Positions 1 through 8,762 of a DNA stretch of 64,000 nucleotides are shown here, in pieces. Source of the stretch: MGBC163016 sp964462135 (lineage in GTDB: Bacteria > Actinomycetota > Coriobacteriia > Coriobacteriales > Eggerthellaceae); the NCBI GenBank assembly GCA_964462135.1, contig CAYWWK010000004.1:1-64000 (forward strand), read 5' to 3'. How positions within the stretch are numbered: position 1 is the stretch's first letter; every line of letters begins with the position of its first letter. Made by a program: the position numbers and the translations under genes. Below the pieces are notes generated by a model. It was not told the origin of the DNA. It made no database searches and was given only the letters and a program-made list of their open reading frames with translations.

Positions 1-20
1 GTCAACCTGCCATGCCCTTC

Positions 21-96
21 GTAGCGCAAGCTTTAGCTTGCGAAAGAACGAAGGGGAACGCAGACTAAAGCCTGCGCTACAAGCCTTCGCTACGGT
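21..96. repeat. GTAGCG-type palindromic repeat, copy 1
   Basis: The segment carries CGCAAGCTTTAGCTTGCG, then an inverted partner built on CAGACTAAAGCCTGCGCTAC, then CTTCGCTACGGTCAACCTG. The same modules recur near 12.3, 21.9, 25.3 and 31.1 kb. The repeat runs into the last codons of the downstream-reading peptidase gene on the minus strand, so its stop codon and final residues lie in repeat sequence. Confidence 0.8.
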
Positions 97-2180
97 CAAC
101 CTGTCGTATTGTCCAAGGGGACCGTTTCGTAGATGTGGGTGCCATCGGCCATGGAAGTTTTGTTCGCGAACCCCTTCACCAAGGCGTTGCCATAGGAGAA
201 CTCCATCGTGCGTCCCGCTTGCTGGAGCTGCGAAGCATACCGATCCGAGAACTCAGCCAGGCTCTGCCACGTTTCGCCATTCGTGCTCACGAATGTCTCT
301 CCTTCATTGGCCACCGTTCGGGCTTCCGTGGTCTGCACATCGGCAGGTGTGCTGAGGTACGCAATCTCCAGGCCCAGATAGGTGTCTTGGGCATGTTCGG
401 AGGCACCTTCGGAGGCATCGTCCGCACCGTTGCCAGTTCCGCCGTCCGCACCTTCGCCATCTTCCTTGGCTGCATTGATGACCAGGCTGATAACGAAACT
501 TTGTCCAGCCATCACCAACACCGGGTTATCAAGGGCGACGGTATGGAATCCCGCGTCCGCGAATTCCGCGCTTGTTGCAGACACCACGGTTGCCGCCTCC
601 ATCACCTCACTGGCGCTCTTGCCATTCGCGTCGAAACCAACGGGAAGCGTGCTGACCTCCACGACGAAACTGCCATCTGGGTCAAACGTCCAAGAGCTTA
701 CCCCTTCGAGCAACTGGGTATCTTGGGCCGTGAAGACATTCGCACAGCGCACCTGACCTCCATAGCGCACAGGGGCAAGGAATTCCGCTGCACCCACATA
801 ATCATATTGATAGGCCTGGTCGTAGCTTTGATCGACAGGGGTGACGGCGAAGGCCTCAGCGTCCGAAATGGAGTGATCGTAATAGGACAGCCAGAAATAT
901 CCGCTGGATGCGCCTTCGGCATCCGGCAACCCCCAGTGAACGGCATCCTGCGAGCTGCCCATGCTCTCAAACAAAGCATCATTGCCCCAGCTGTTCTTGC
1001 AGAGCCATGCCCCATCAGCAGGGGGCTGTCCGCTGTCCGTCCCTTGGAAATTGGCTGCCGGATAGGTGTCATCCCATCCAAGGATGAGCGCCGCATGGTT
1101 GGGCATCGATTCATGGGAGGCGCAATACTGGCTCCATGTTGAGAAGGTGAAGTCCTCGCCAGCCTCCGCGTCGTAGTACTCTCCCGCGAACACGTCTTGG
1201 GGAATGCTCTGCTCCATCTGCAAGGCGATGGCCACCCCACCTACATTCACGAGCGTGCGCTTGATTGCTTCCGTGCCAGCGGGGTCATAGTCTCCGTAGA
1301 TGATACGGCCATCTTGGGCCATGGCGCCTTCCACCGGACTTTCCAAGCGGAGCACTTCGCTCACGCGCCAACCGACATCTTCCACCATGCGCAATTCACC
1401 GGGCAAGGACCAGTCCTCATAGCGGCTGTCGAAGCCTCTGTCCATCTGGTACCACGGAGCGCTGGCCGCTGCATCGAAGCCGTTGTAGCAGTACGGGGCT
1501 GCATCCTCGGTCAGAAGCGTCTGCCAAGCTGTCAGGCCTGAGGCGGCGGTGGCGAAGTTGCCGGCAGAAAGCTGTTCGGTGGCGGATGACTCCTTGAGTG
1601 AGAACCCTTCGCCAGCCTGATTCCCGGCGCCCTCGGTCTGCGCTTCATGGGCGAACCACGCAATGGCGCGCTCCGAGATGTCGGGGCTGGCAGCGAGGTT
1701 GGTCAGGTCAAGATCGGCGAAGGCGGGAGAATCGGACGCAAGAGCCGTTTGGGCAACCCCGGCAATCCGTGCTTCGGCCTTCAGAATGGCGCTTTCGATG
1801 GCTCCAGCCACCGCAAAGGCCCAGCAGGCACCCCATGGAGACTGAAGCTTCGCGGTGGTGGCCTGTCCGATGTTGGGCAGGAAATAGCGCGCTGCTTGGG
1901 TGGGGTCAACCTGAGTGGATTCTGCGGAGGGTGGGGGCGACGAGGTATCTGCGCTTGGTGTGCTTTCGGTGCCGGCATCGGATGCGGCACCCTCGTCAAG
2001 CGCTTCTGCGGTGGCAGCCGCTTCCTCATCCTGTGCTTGCGCTGTCGAATTGGCAGGTGGCAGCGGACCTGGCTGCGGTCCCGTTTCGCCAAACGCACAA
2101 ACCGGTGACAGACCGAACGCCAACACGAGCGCAAGGGCAACTCGCAGAAGGGATGTCATGGGCGTCGTCCGCTGTTCCAT
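96..2180 (-). CDS. Secreted papain-like (C1A) cysteine peptidase
   Basis: Exported cysteine protease of the C1A papain class. A signal peptide covers about residues 1-31 (hydrophobic core LLRVALALVLAFGL, cleavage near CAFG-ET). An Ala/Ser/Pro/Glu-rich linker of about 65 residues follows. The catalytic domain starts near residue 98: SPWGACWAF holds the nucleophile Cys119, NHAALILGWDD near residue 361 the His, and KNSWGN near residue 396 the Asn. About 230 further residues after the protease domain match the layout of the lectin-like-domain C1 peptidases of anaerobes. No LPXTG motif or membrane anchor is seen at the C-terminus, which ends in repeat-derived sequence. The start could instead be the ATG at 2159; neither has a strong ribosome binding site. 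The gene stands alone. The substrate is unknown, and an extracellular proteolytic or peptide-feeding role is inferred. Confidence 0.85.
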   Translation of the reverse strand: MEQRTTPMTSLLRVALALVLAFGLSPVCAFGETGPQPGPLPPANSTAQAQDEEAAATAEALDEGAASDAGTESTPSADTSSPPPSAESTQVDPTQAARYFLPNIGQATTAKLQSPWGACWAFAVAGAIESAILKAEARIAGVAQTALASDSPAFADLDLTNLAASPDISERAIAWFAHEAQTEGAGNQAGEGFSLKESSATEQLSAGNFATAASGLTAWQTLLTEDAAPYCYNGFDAAASAPWYQMDRGFDSRYEDWSLPGELRMVEDVGWRVSEVLRLESPVEGAMAQDGRIIYGDYDPAGTEAIKRTLVNVGGVAIALQMEQSIPQDVFAGEYYDAEAGEDFTFSTWSQYCASHESMPNHAALILGWDDTYPAANFQGTDSGQPPADGAWLCKNSWGNDALFESMGSSQDAVHWGLPDAEGASSGYFWLSYYDHSISDAEAFAVTPVDQSYDQAYQYDYVGAAEFLAPVRYGGQVRCANVFTAQDTQLLEGVSSWTFDPDGSFVVEVSTLPVGFDANGKSASEVMEAATVVSATSAEFADAGFHTVALDNPVLVMAGQSFVISLVINAAKEDGEGADGGTGNGADDASEGASEHAQDTYLGLEIAYLSTPADVQTTEARTVANEGETFVSTNGETWQSLAEFSDRYASQLQQAGRTMEFSYGNALVKGFANKTSMADGTHIYETVPLDNTTG

Positions 2181-2223
2181 GGGTGAATTCTACTATGACT
2201 GTGCCTGAGGGGTTGTGCCGGGT

Positions 2224-2389
2224 GAAGCAGGCCGCCGCTTCGCGGACGACCTACGCTACGGGGCGTACCGAGGAGGTATTCCCGGGTTGACGTAGCGTAA
2301 GGCATCACGCGAAGCGTGTGCCTTGCCCTGTGCCTGAGGGGGTATTTCCGGGTGGGGCAGGCCGCCGCTGCGCGGACGACCTACGCTAC
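2224..2389. repeat. GTAGCG-type palindromic repeat, copy 2
   Basis: Two copies of GGCCGCCGCTtcGCGGACGA with CCTACGCTAC flank a central module that starts GTAGCGTAAGGCATCACGC and pairs with GCGTGTGCCTTGCC. It fills the gap between the peptidase start and the end of menEC. Nothing else is seen in the 242-base gap. Confidence 0.8.
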
Positions 2390-2422
2390 GGGGACGATCT
2401 ACGTCACAATGAACGACCTACG

Positions 2423-5353
2423 TCACAGCACCAGCTGGTCAACCTCCACCAGGGCAAGGGTCTCCTCGTTCAACGTGCATCCGATGCCGAATTCGAACCC
2501 TTGGGGATTCAGCCGCACCATGCCTCCTTCGACGGTATAGGCCGGGTAGGTGACGTCTACATCGAAGAAGCGTGACAAGGCACCGATATCTCCCGGGAAC
2601 ACCATGTCAGGCAGCGTTTCGAAGGCGGCGGACACGCGGCGCGCGATGCCGGTGTCGTACATGCCACCCATCCAGATGACACGTCCTGCCATCTTGGCTC
2701 GCGCGATGAAGCGCAACGCCTCTCCGATGCTGCCGAATTTGGGAGCCTTCACGGCAATGCAGCGGATATCAGGGAACTGAAGCACCCGTTCTGCCTGCTC
2801 AACATTCGCATAGGACTCGTCCGCACAGACAGGCGTTGCCATGTAGGGCTGCATGGATTGCATCTTGAGAAGCGGGTCGCGACGTACGGCATTCGAACCG
2901 CCTGACACGTCAAATGGCTCTTCGATCCAGCCGATGTTCAGCCCATCATAGGCTTTCAGTTCGGCGAAGGTGTCATCGGTGAAGCTGCGGTTCGCATCCA
3001 AGGTGATCAGCAGATTCGGGAATGCGCGACGAATGGCCTCCACCGTGGCGAATCCGATGCCGGGTGCAATCTTCATCTTGAGCCGGCGGTATCCTGCTGA
3101 CACCGCTGCATTCGCATTCTCCATCATGACGGGTGTCGGTGCCAATCCAATGATGGCGCCCGATGCCACCAAGGCTTCGTTTCCAGACACCTCGGCCACC
3201 ACCGGCAGCTTCGCATAGTCGCCCAAGCGACCGGCATCCGCCCAGATCTGACGATACTCCTCGCCGATGAGCTGCCACAACGGTCGTTCGGTGGCCTGAC
3301 CATACAGATCCCACAAGGCATTGTCCACCGCGCTTGACGCCATGGGATGCGCCTCTGCTCCCGGAAGCCCAGCCGTCAATTCGGCAGCTTCACGCGGATG
3401 CAGGAACACGCGACCCTTGATGGCGGGTACCAGCACGTTGCGCATCCAGGAAACATCCTCGGGCAGTGTTTCGGCAAGTCCGTAGCCCTCACCGAAGGCC
3501 ACGCATTCGCCCAGCCCCCGACGTCCCAACGCATCAATCACTTCCACGATGACCGAATCGCGTTCGGTGAGCGTGCCGAGCGCCGTTTTCAATGGCTGCT
3601 TGAAGGGGATGCGGATATGGTGCAGGACAACGCTGGCCACCTGAAGACGGTTCTTGAACATCTCCTCGGTGCGAACGTGGTTGATCCTGCCCTCCTCGGT
3701 GCGTGGCAGATGGTCCACTACCACCACGCCATCAAGCTGGCTCTTCTCGCCCAGCCAGAGCGCGGCCGTTTCCTCAACCTGCTCAGGGGTGAGCGTGGGA
3801 TCGTCCCGCTCAACGATGGCCACCGGCCTGCGTCCCTTGCGCGGATCGGACACGCCGAACACGTGGGCGCCGCTCACGCCCGGCACATGCCGCAGCACGT
3901 CGGCGATCTCTTCGGGATACACCATCTCGCCTGCGCTTTCGAACATGTTTCCCGTTCGATTGCGCACGTAGATGCATCCGTCATAGAGCGCGGCCACATC
4001 GCCGGTGATGAAGTAATGGTCAACCGTGAATGCGGTGGAGGCGTTGAGGTACCCATCGAAGACCCCGGGGCCCTGCACGGCCAAACGTCCAAAGCCCGAT
4101 TCATCCGGGTCGATGATGTGGGCCGTGTATCCCTCCATCAGCTTGAGTCCACCTCGGAACTCCGGCGTGATGAGCGACGTGGCGATGAAGCTTGAGGTTT
4201 CCGGCATGCCGTAGCTGGCGAACAGGCGCGCGCCCGCGTCCAGCCCACGACCGACCGTACGGGGATTGAGCTTGTGGCCCGCCAGCAAGATGCATTGATA
4301 GGCAGCCAGGCGACTGGCTGCATTCGGCAGGATGTCCGAACGCCACTCCTCGACCGTCAGCAAATCCTGCATCATGCGATCCGAGACGGTCACATGGGTG
4401 ATCTGGCAGGCTTCGGCATCGTTGAGGATGGCTTCAGCCTCGAAGCGCCCATAGACGAGAAGGGGCGTCCTTCCCACCACTGATCGGACCAGGATCTGGA
4501 ACCCTGAGATATGGTACAGGGGCAAAACGCACTGCCAATAGAATGCAGGAGTCGTCCTGTCAGCACTCTGCGTCTCAGCGGGCGCGTCGAAGAGACTGCC
4601 GCGGCTGGAGGCTTGGGCAGTGGCCACCGAATTGCCGGAGGAGGATGATTTCGCAAGCCCTCCGCCAAGAGGAAGCTTCTCTTGCCAAAGATGGCTGCTG
4701 TACTCAGCAAGCGACTTGTTCGCCAAGGCAGAGGCTTCGGTCAGCTGTGCCCAAGTCAGTGGAATGGCTCGTGATTTCGCTGAAGAAGCGGTGCCTTTGG
4801 TGAAGAGGATGTTCGCACGGGCGGACCCATCGAAGATATGGGCGGCGCGCTCCGCGAAATGGATGGTGTCGTCCACGATATCGCGCTCTTCGCCCATGAT
4901 GGACCGCGCCCGCATGGAAGACCCCAGGATGCTTTCCACCAGGCGTGCTTCTTCGGCTTCGCTCTCAGGCGATGCAAGCTTGCGCACTTCAGGCATGAGC
5001 TCACGTGCGCGGGCCGGGTCCACCTGCAGCCCTATGCGCAGGCCATCCCGCTCCAACTCAAGCACACGGGCCAACTTCTCGGTCTTGGTGAGCGTATGCT
5101 TCAGCGTGACCAGCGTGAAGTTCCCATATGCGGAAGCCAGCGTCAGGAAGATGAACTCAGGGCAGTTCGGCAGGTCGACCACGACCAGGTCTTCCGGATG
5201 AACTCCCAATTTGCGAATGCGCCGAGCAAGTGCCGCCGAAATCAGGCGTACCTGCTTGTAGGTATAGGGAATGCGCGTGCCGTCTTCGGCGACAAAGGTG
5301 AAGAAGATGCTGTCAGGGGTTGCGCGAACGCTGCTTTCGAATACGTCGATCAT
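2423..5353 (-). CDS. menC: MenE-like acyl-CoA ligase fused to o-succinylbenzoate synthase (MenC)
   Basis: A two-domain protein with an N-terminal adenylate-forming (AMP-binding) ligase fold and a C-terminal enolase-superfamily synthase. MenC makes o-succinylbenzoate, and MenE adds CoA to it, in menaquinone synthesis. The MenC half keeps the superfamily residues: RLKMKIAPG (Lys-x-Lys), LDANRSF, WIEEPFD, CADESYA and AVKAPKFG. The ligase half is divergent. The ATP loop reads FTKGTASSAKS instead of a TSGTTGxPK type, the hinge region reads YVRNRTGNMFESAGE, and the catalytic lysine of the C-terminal PrTxxGK motif is Arg (LPRTEEGRINH). It also has a Ser/Gln-rich insert. The family start fits the ATG at 5353. 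An in-frame ATG at 5536 would add 61 low-complexity residues and cannot be excluded, since neither has a clear ribosome binding site. The gene is divergent from hypF, with no other men gene nearby. MenC activity is likely, ligase activity less certain. Confidence 0.82.
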   Translation of the reverse strand: MIDVFESSVRATPDSIFFTFVAEDGTRIPYTYKQVRLISAALARRIRKLGVHPEDLVVVDLPNCPEFIFLTLASAYGNFTLVTLKHTLTKTEKLARVLELERDGLRIGLQVDPARARELMPEVRKLASPESEAEEARLVESILGSSMRARSIMGEERDIVDDTIHFAERAAHIFDGSARANILFTKGTASSAKSRAIPLTWAQLTEASALANKSLAEYSSHLWQEKLPLGGGLAKSSSSGNSVATAQASSRGSLFDAPAETQSADRTTPAFYWQCVLPLYHISGFQILVRSVVGRTPLLVYGRFEAEAILNDAEACQITHVTVSDRMMQDLLTVEEWRSDILPNAASRLAAYQCILLAGHKLNPRTVGRGLDAGARLFASYGMPETSSFIATSLITPEFRGGLKLMEGYTAHIIDPDESGFGRLAVQGPGVFDGYLNASTAFTVDHYFITGDVAALYDGCIYVRNRTGNMFESAGEMVYPEEIADVLRHVPGVSGAHVFGVSDPRKGRRPVAIVERDDPTLTPEQVEETAALWLGEKSQLDGVVVVDHLPRTEEGRINHVRTEEMFKNRLQVASVVLHHIRIPFKQPLKTALGTLTERDSVIVEVIDALGRRGLGECVAFGEGYGLAETLPEDVSWMRNVLVPAIKGRVFLHPREAAELTAGLPGAEAHPMASSAVDNALWDLYGQATERPLWQLIGEEYRQIWADAGRLGDYAKLPVVAEVSGNEALVASGAIIGLAPTPVMMENANAAVSAGYRRLKMKIAPGIGFATVEAIRRAFPNLLITLDANRSFTDDTFAELKAYDGLNIGWIEEPFDVSGGSNAVRRDPLLKMQSMQPYMATPVCADESYANVEQAERVLQFPDIRCIAVKAPKFGSIGEALRFIARAKMAGRVIWMGGMYDTGIARRVSAAFETLPDMVFPGDIGALSRFFDVDVTYPAYTVEGGMVRLNPQGFEFGIGCTLNEETLALVEVDQLVL

Positions 5354-5708
5354 CTGGAGGCGCGCATCCAGACGGTATGATGAAAAGGCGGTGCAGCTGC
5401 GGTCATTCCAACCCTTATGATTCCGTTTTGGGCGATTTGAAGATGACGCAGCGGGCGGATTGGATTTATTGGGCGTTTGCCCGCGGCCTTTGACATAGTA
5501 ACGCCTCTGAGGAAGAAATCGAGTGGGAATCCACATTATCTTGTGATTTTTTCCGATAGGAACACAACGGGTGCACCTGCACGCTTCCGTGGGATAATGC
5601 GAGTCAGTACTGATTGGCGGCTTGTCTCCCGGTTGGCGACCCGCTCATGCTTGGCCATCAACCCGCCGATTGATAGTCAGTCAAGATCATGCACGCAAGG
5701 AGGATTCT
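5354..5708. other. Divergent intergenic region menC / hypF
   Basis: This 355-base region holds the promoters of two divergent genes, unless menEC starts at 5536. I see an AAGGAGG ribosome binding site just before hypF. No convincing -35/-10 pair, operator palindrome or repeat module was found. Confidence 0.5.
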
Positions 5709-8282
5709 ATGGTCGAAGCACTTGACATCTGGGTGAAAGGCATCGTGCAAGGTGTCGGATTTCGACCGTTCGTCTATCGTTTGGCCAAGCGCTATCTGGT
5801 CAACGGATGGGTGCTGAATGCGGTGGACGGCGTGCACATCCACGCCGAGGCGGAATCGAAGCTGTTGGATGAGTTCGTCATGGAGATTTCGGAGAACGCA
5901 CCCACTGCTGCCCAGGTGACTGAAATAGAGATGCATGAGGTTCCCCTTGAATCGTTCGACTCATTCGAGATCCGATTCTCAGAAGACGATGCCGCTCAGG
6001 AAAGCACGCTCGTCTCACCCGACCTGGCCATGTGCGCTGATTGCGAACGCGAACTGTTCGACCCTCAAGATCGTCGGTTTCGCTATCCCTTCATCAACTG
6101 CACGAACTGCGGTCCGCGCTTCACGATCACGGATGCGCTGCCCTACGACCGGGCGAATACATCCATGCGGGCTTTTCCCATGTGCGCTGAGTGCCAGACC
6201 GAATACGAGGACCCTGCGGATAGGCGCTTCCACGCACAGCCCGATGCATGCTTCGTGTGCGGCCCGCATCTCACGTGGTGGGAGCCGTCACAGCCGATGG
6301 GCCAGATGACGGTGGCGCAGACGCGCCAGCAGTCAGACGAGCTTTTGGCGAAGGCGGCGAAGCTGCTTGCTGATGGGGGCATTCTGGCCGTGAAGGGGCT
6401 GGGAGGCTATCATCTGGCGTGCGACGCCAACAATGCTCAGGCCGTGCAGCGGCTGCGTGAGCGCAAGCATCGTGACGGCAAAGCCTTCGCGGTGATGATG
6501 CGCACCGTGGGGGATGTTCGCCAGCTCTGCCAGGTATCTGCTGAGGAAGAGGCGCTGCTCACCGGCATGGAGCGCCCCATCGTCCTTTGTGTCAGAGGGA
6601 CGGGGTTTTTGACACATGATGGTACTAAAGGAGCAAAAGGGACGTTCCAAAACACACATTCAGACAATGTCGAAGAGGCAGAAATGACAGCATCTGTTTC
6701 ACCGCACCTTGCTCCCGGCGTAGCGGGCAAGCTGCCTGAACTGGGCGTCATGCTGCCCTATACTCCCGTCCAGCATCTCCTTCTGCATGATTTCGCTCAG
6801 CTGCAAGCCGCCCAGCTGCAAGACCAGGCGCTTGAAGCGGAAGACGGCCCCCGCGCTCCTGCAGCACTGGTGATGACCTCGGGCAATCTCCACGATGAGC
6901 CAATCGTGATCAGCGATGCGGAAGCCTATGAGAAGCTGTCTGGCATTGCCGATGCGTTCTTGGGCAACGACCGGGACATCCTCACCCGCTTCGATGACAC
7001 GGTCCTGCGCGTCTTGGACCTGGGCAGCGCGGGCAGCGCCGTGCAGTTCATCCGGCGGGCGCGCGGCTATGCACCGGCCCCCATCCGCTTGGGAACCAAC
7101 GCAGTGCCGAATGATTTTGCGGACACCATCTTCGCCACCGGCCCCGAACAGAAGAACACGTTCACGTTCCTGCGCAATCATGAGGCTTTCGTCTCGCAGC
7201 ACATCGGCGACGTGGAGAATGCGGAAACCTTCGACGCATGGCTGGCATGCAAGCAGCGCTTCCAGAATCTGTTCGGCTTGCAGGCGCGCATCCTGGCCTG
7301 CGACAAACATCCGGAATACCTCACAACCAAGTGGGCTTTGGAGCAGGCTGCCCTGAAACGGACCGCCGGGGCACCTGAGCCGGTTGTTCAGGTGCAACAT
7401 CACCAGGCGCATATCGTTTCAGCTCTGGCTGAGAACGATCTGTTCGGACCGGTTTGCGGCATCGCCTTCGACGGGACCGGCTTCGGCGCTGACGGAAACG
7501 TATGGGGCGGCGAAGTGCTGCTGTCCAACCGTGAGACGTTCGAACGCTTCGCCAACTTCGCATACGTTCCCATGCCGGGTGGTGCGGCCGCCATCAAGCA
7601 CCCTTTGCGCATGGCCTTTGGCGTGCTGTGGGAATTCGACCTGCTTGAGCACCCCGGTGCACAGCGGGCTTTGGAGCAGCTGGGGGCGCAGCAGGCGGAA
7701 GTGTGCGAGCGCATGATCGAACAGGGGTTGAACACCCCGGTCACCTCATCGGTGGGGCGCCTGTTCGACGCAGCAAGCGCGTTGTTGGGACTTTGCACGG
7801 AGCCCTCATATGAAGGGGAAGCGGCCGTGCTGCTGGAGGCTGCGGCATGGGAGGCCGTTGAAGATGCCGAATCTGCCGAAGAGGCTGATGAGCGCTACGC
7901 GGTGTCGGTTGTGAAGAACACCGCTGCCGAAGGCGACACGGCGCAGACCACGTCGGTGGTGCTTCTGGATGCGGCACCCCTGTTCAAAGCGCTGCTGGAT
8001 GACGTGGATTCCCAGGTGCCCGCACCCATCATCGCGCTGCGCTTCCACGACGCCATGGTGCAGGCCATCGTGACGGTCGCCCAGCTGGTGGAGGCTCTCT
8101 ACGATATCAAGGATGTCGTGCTGACAGGTGGGGTGTTCATGAATCGCTATCTGATGCAACACGCGGTGCCTCAGCTTGCGGAACGCGGGTTCACCGTCAT
8201 TCTCAATCGGGAACTGCCACCCAATGATGGTTGTGTTTCGCTGGGGCAGGCGGTGTCGGCTGCCTCCGGAACCCTTGGTTGA
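5709..8282 (+). CDS. hypF: Carbamoyltransferase HypF, [NiFe]-hydrogenase maturation
   Basis: HypF turns carbamoyl phosphate and ATP into the thiocarbamate that becomes the cyanide ligands of the [NiFe]-hydrogenase centre. The domains are in the usual order. An acylphosphatase (GIVQGVGFRPFVYRLA, residues about 8-25) comes first, followed by two zinc-finger pairs (CADCERE...CTNCGPRF and CAECQTEY...CFVCGPHL). Next are a YrdC-like domain (VKGLGGYHLACDA, RKHRDGKAFAVM, RPIVL) and a Kae1-like domain (HHQAHI, GIAFDGTGFGADG, VVLTGGVFMN). The start at 5709 follows AAGGAGG. An oddity is about 30-35 extra residues after RPIVL (about 295-330), encoded by sequence that matches a dispersed repeat also seen at 24129-24155. 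The reading frame stays open. No hydrogenase or other hyp gene is in the window. Confidence 0.95.
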   Translation: MVEALDIWVKGIVQGVGFRPFVYRLAKRYLVNGWVLNAVDGVHIHAEAESKLLDEFVMEISENAPTAAQVTEIEMHEVPLESFDSFEIRFSEDDAAQESTLVSPDLAMCADCERELFDPQDRRFRYPFINCTNCGPRFTITDALPYDRANTSMRAFPMCAECQTEYEDPADRRFHAQPDACFVCGPHLTWWEPSQPMGQMTVAQTRQQSDELLAKAAKLLADGGILAVKGLGGYHLACDANNAQAVQRLRERKHRDGKAFAVMMRTVGDVRQLCQVSAEEEALLTGMERPIVLCVRGTGFLTHDGTKGAKGTFQNTHSDNVEEAEMTASVSPHLAPGVAGKLPELGVMLPYTPVQHLLLHDFAQLQAAQLQDQALEAEDGPRAPAALVMTSGNLHDEPIVISDAEAYEKLSGIADAFLGNDRDILTRFDDTVLRVLDLGSAGSAVQFIRRARGYAPAPIRLGTNAVPNDFADTIFATGPEQKNTFTFLRNHEAFVSQHIGDVENAETFDAWLACKQRFQNLFGLQARILACDKHPEYLTTKWALEQAALKRTAGAPEPVVQVQHHQAHIVSALAENDLFGPVCGIAFDGTGFGADGNVWGGEVLLSNRETFERFANFAYVPMPGGAAAIKHPLRMAFGVLWEFDLLEHPGAQRALEQLGAQQAEVCERMIEQGLNTPVTSSVGRLFDAASALLGLCTEPSYEGEAAVLLEAAAWEAVEDAESAEEADERYAVSVVKNTAAEGDTAQTTSVVLLDAAPLFKALLDDVDSQVPAPIIALRFHDAMVQAIVTVAQLVEALYDIKDVVLTGGVFMNRYLMQHAVPQLAERGFTVILNRELPPNDGCVSLGQAVSAASGTLG
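6594..6655. repeat. Repeat fragment inserted in frame in hypF
   Basis: GGGACGGGGTTTTTGACACA here matches, with one change, the reverse complement of the intergenic segment near 24129-24155 (TGTCAGAAACCCCGTCCCC). The following AAAGGGACGTTCC may belong to the same unit. It encodes the stretch of HypF that has no counterpart in the normal YrdC-like domain. The exact borders are uncertain. Confidence 0.6.
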
Positions 8283-8287
8283 CCGCC

Positions 8288-8385
8288 GTAGCGTAGGTCG
8301 TCCGCGAAGCGGCGGCCTGCCTTCACCCGGAATAACCCCTTGGCACAGGGCAAGGCACACGCTGACGCGTGATGCCTTCCGCTAC
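8288..8385. repeat. GTAGCG-type palindromic repeat, copy 3
   Basis: The element begins GTAGCGTAGGTCGTCCGCG and ends GATGCCTTCCGCTAC, with internal CGCGAAGCGGCGG and GGCACACGCTGACGCGTGATGCC palindromes. It lies between the convergent ends of hypF and the ACT-domain gene. It has no T-tract on either strand, though it could still act as an mRNA 3' structure. Confidence 0.8.
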
Positions 8386-8414
8386 GGGCGCGCGTAACCT
8401 TCTTTCGGAACCCC

Positions 8415-8690
8415 TCACACCTCGTGCATGAAGCGGAAGACGTCCTCGCGCTGGATGATCACCTGGCATCCCAGCTCTTCGCCCACCTTCGACAGGCGTT
8501 CCTGCACCTCGTTGAAAGGTGCTGCGTCCGAATCCAGGGTGACCAGCATGGTCATGGAGAACAGCTCTTCCTGACCGAGGATGGTCTGATTGATGTCATC
8601 GATGTTCGCTTGGCATTCCGTGAGCACGGTGGCCACCGCGGCCACGATGCCCGTGCGATCCTTGCCAAGCACTGAGACGACGCATTTCAT
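8415..8690 (-). CDS. ACT domain-containing protein (UPF0237 type)
   Basis: A 91-residue stand-alone ACT-domain protein. The N-terminal strand and loop VVSVLGKDRTGIVAAVATVL and the later motif NIDDINQTIL are typical of the small UPF0237 ACT proteins, which are full length at about 90 residues. Such domains bind amino acids or other small ligands. The ligand and partner are not known here. The start is supported by AAAGGAAC just upstream. It lies downstream of folE on the same strand with a gap of about 70 bases, so co-transcription is possible. Confidence 0.85.
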   Translation of the reverse strand: MKCVVSVLGKDRTGIVAAVATVLTECQANIDDINQTILGQEELFSMTMLVTLDSDAAPFNEVQERLSKVGEELGCQVIIQREDVFRFMHEV

Positions 8691-8762
8691 AGGGGTTCCT
8701 TTCAGGTTGATCTTTCAGGTTGAGGATCGTGTCATGATGACCACGTTGGCTGATATCCAAGG

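Noticed and set aside
135..1142. Long open frame opposite the cysteine peptidase gene
   Set aside because: It is the antisense shadow of a real gene with clear protease motifs. Its own translation has no recognisable domain.
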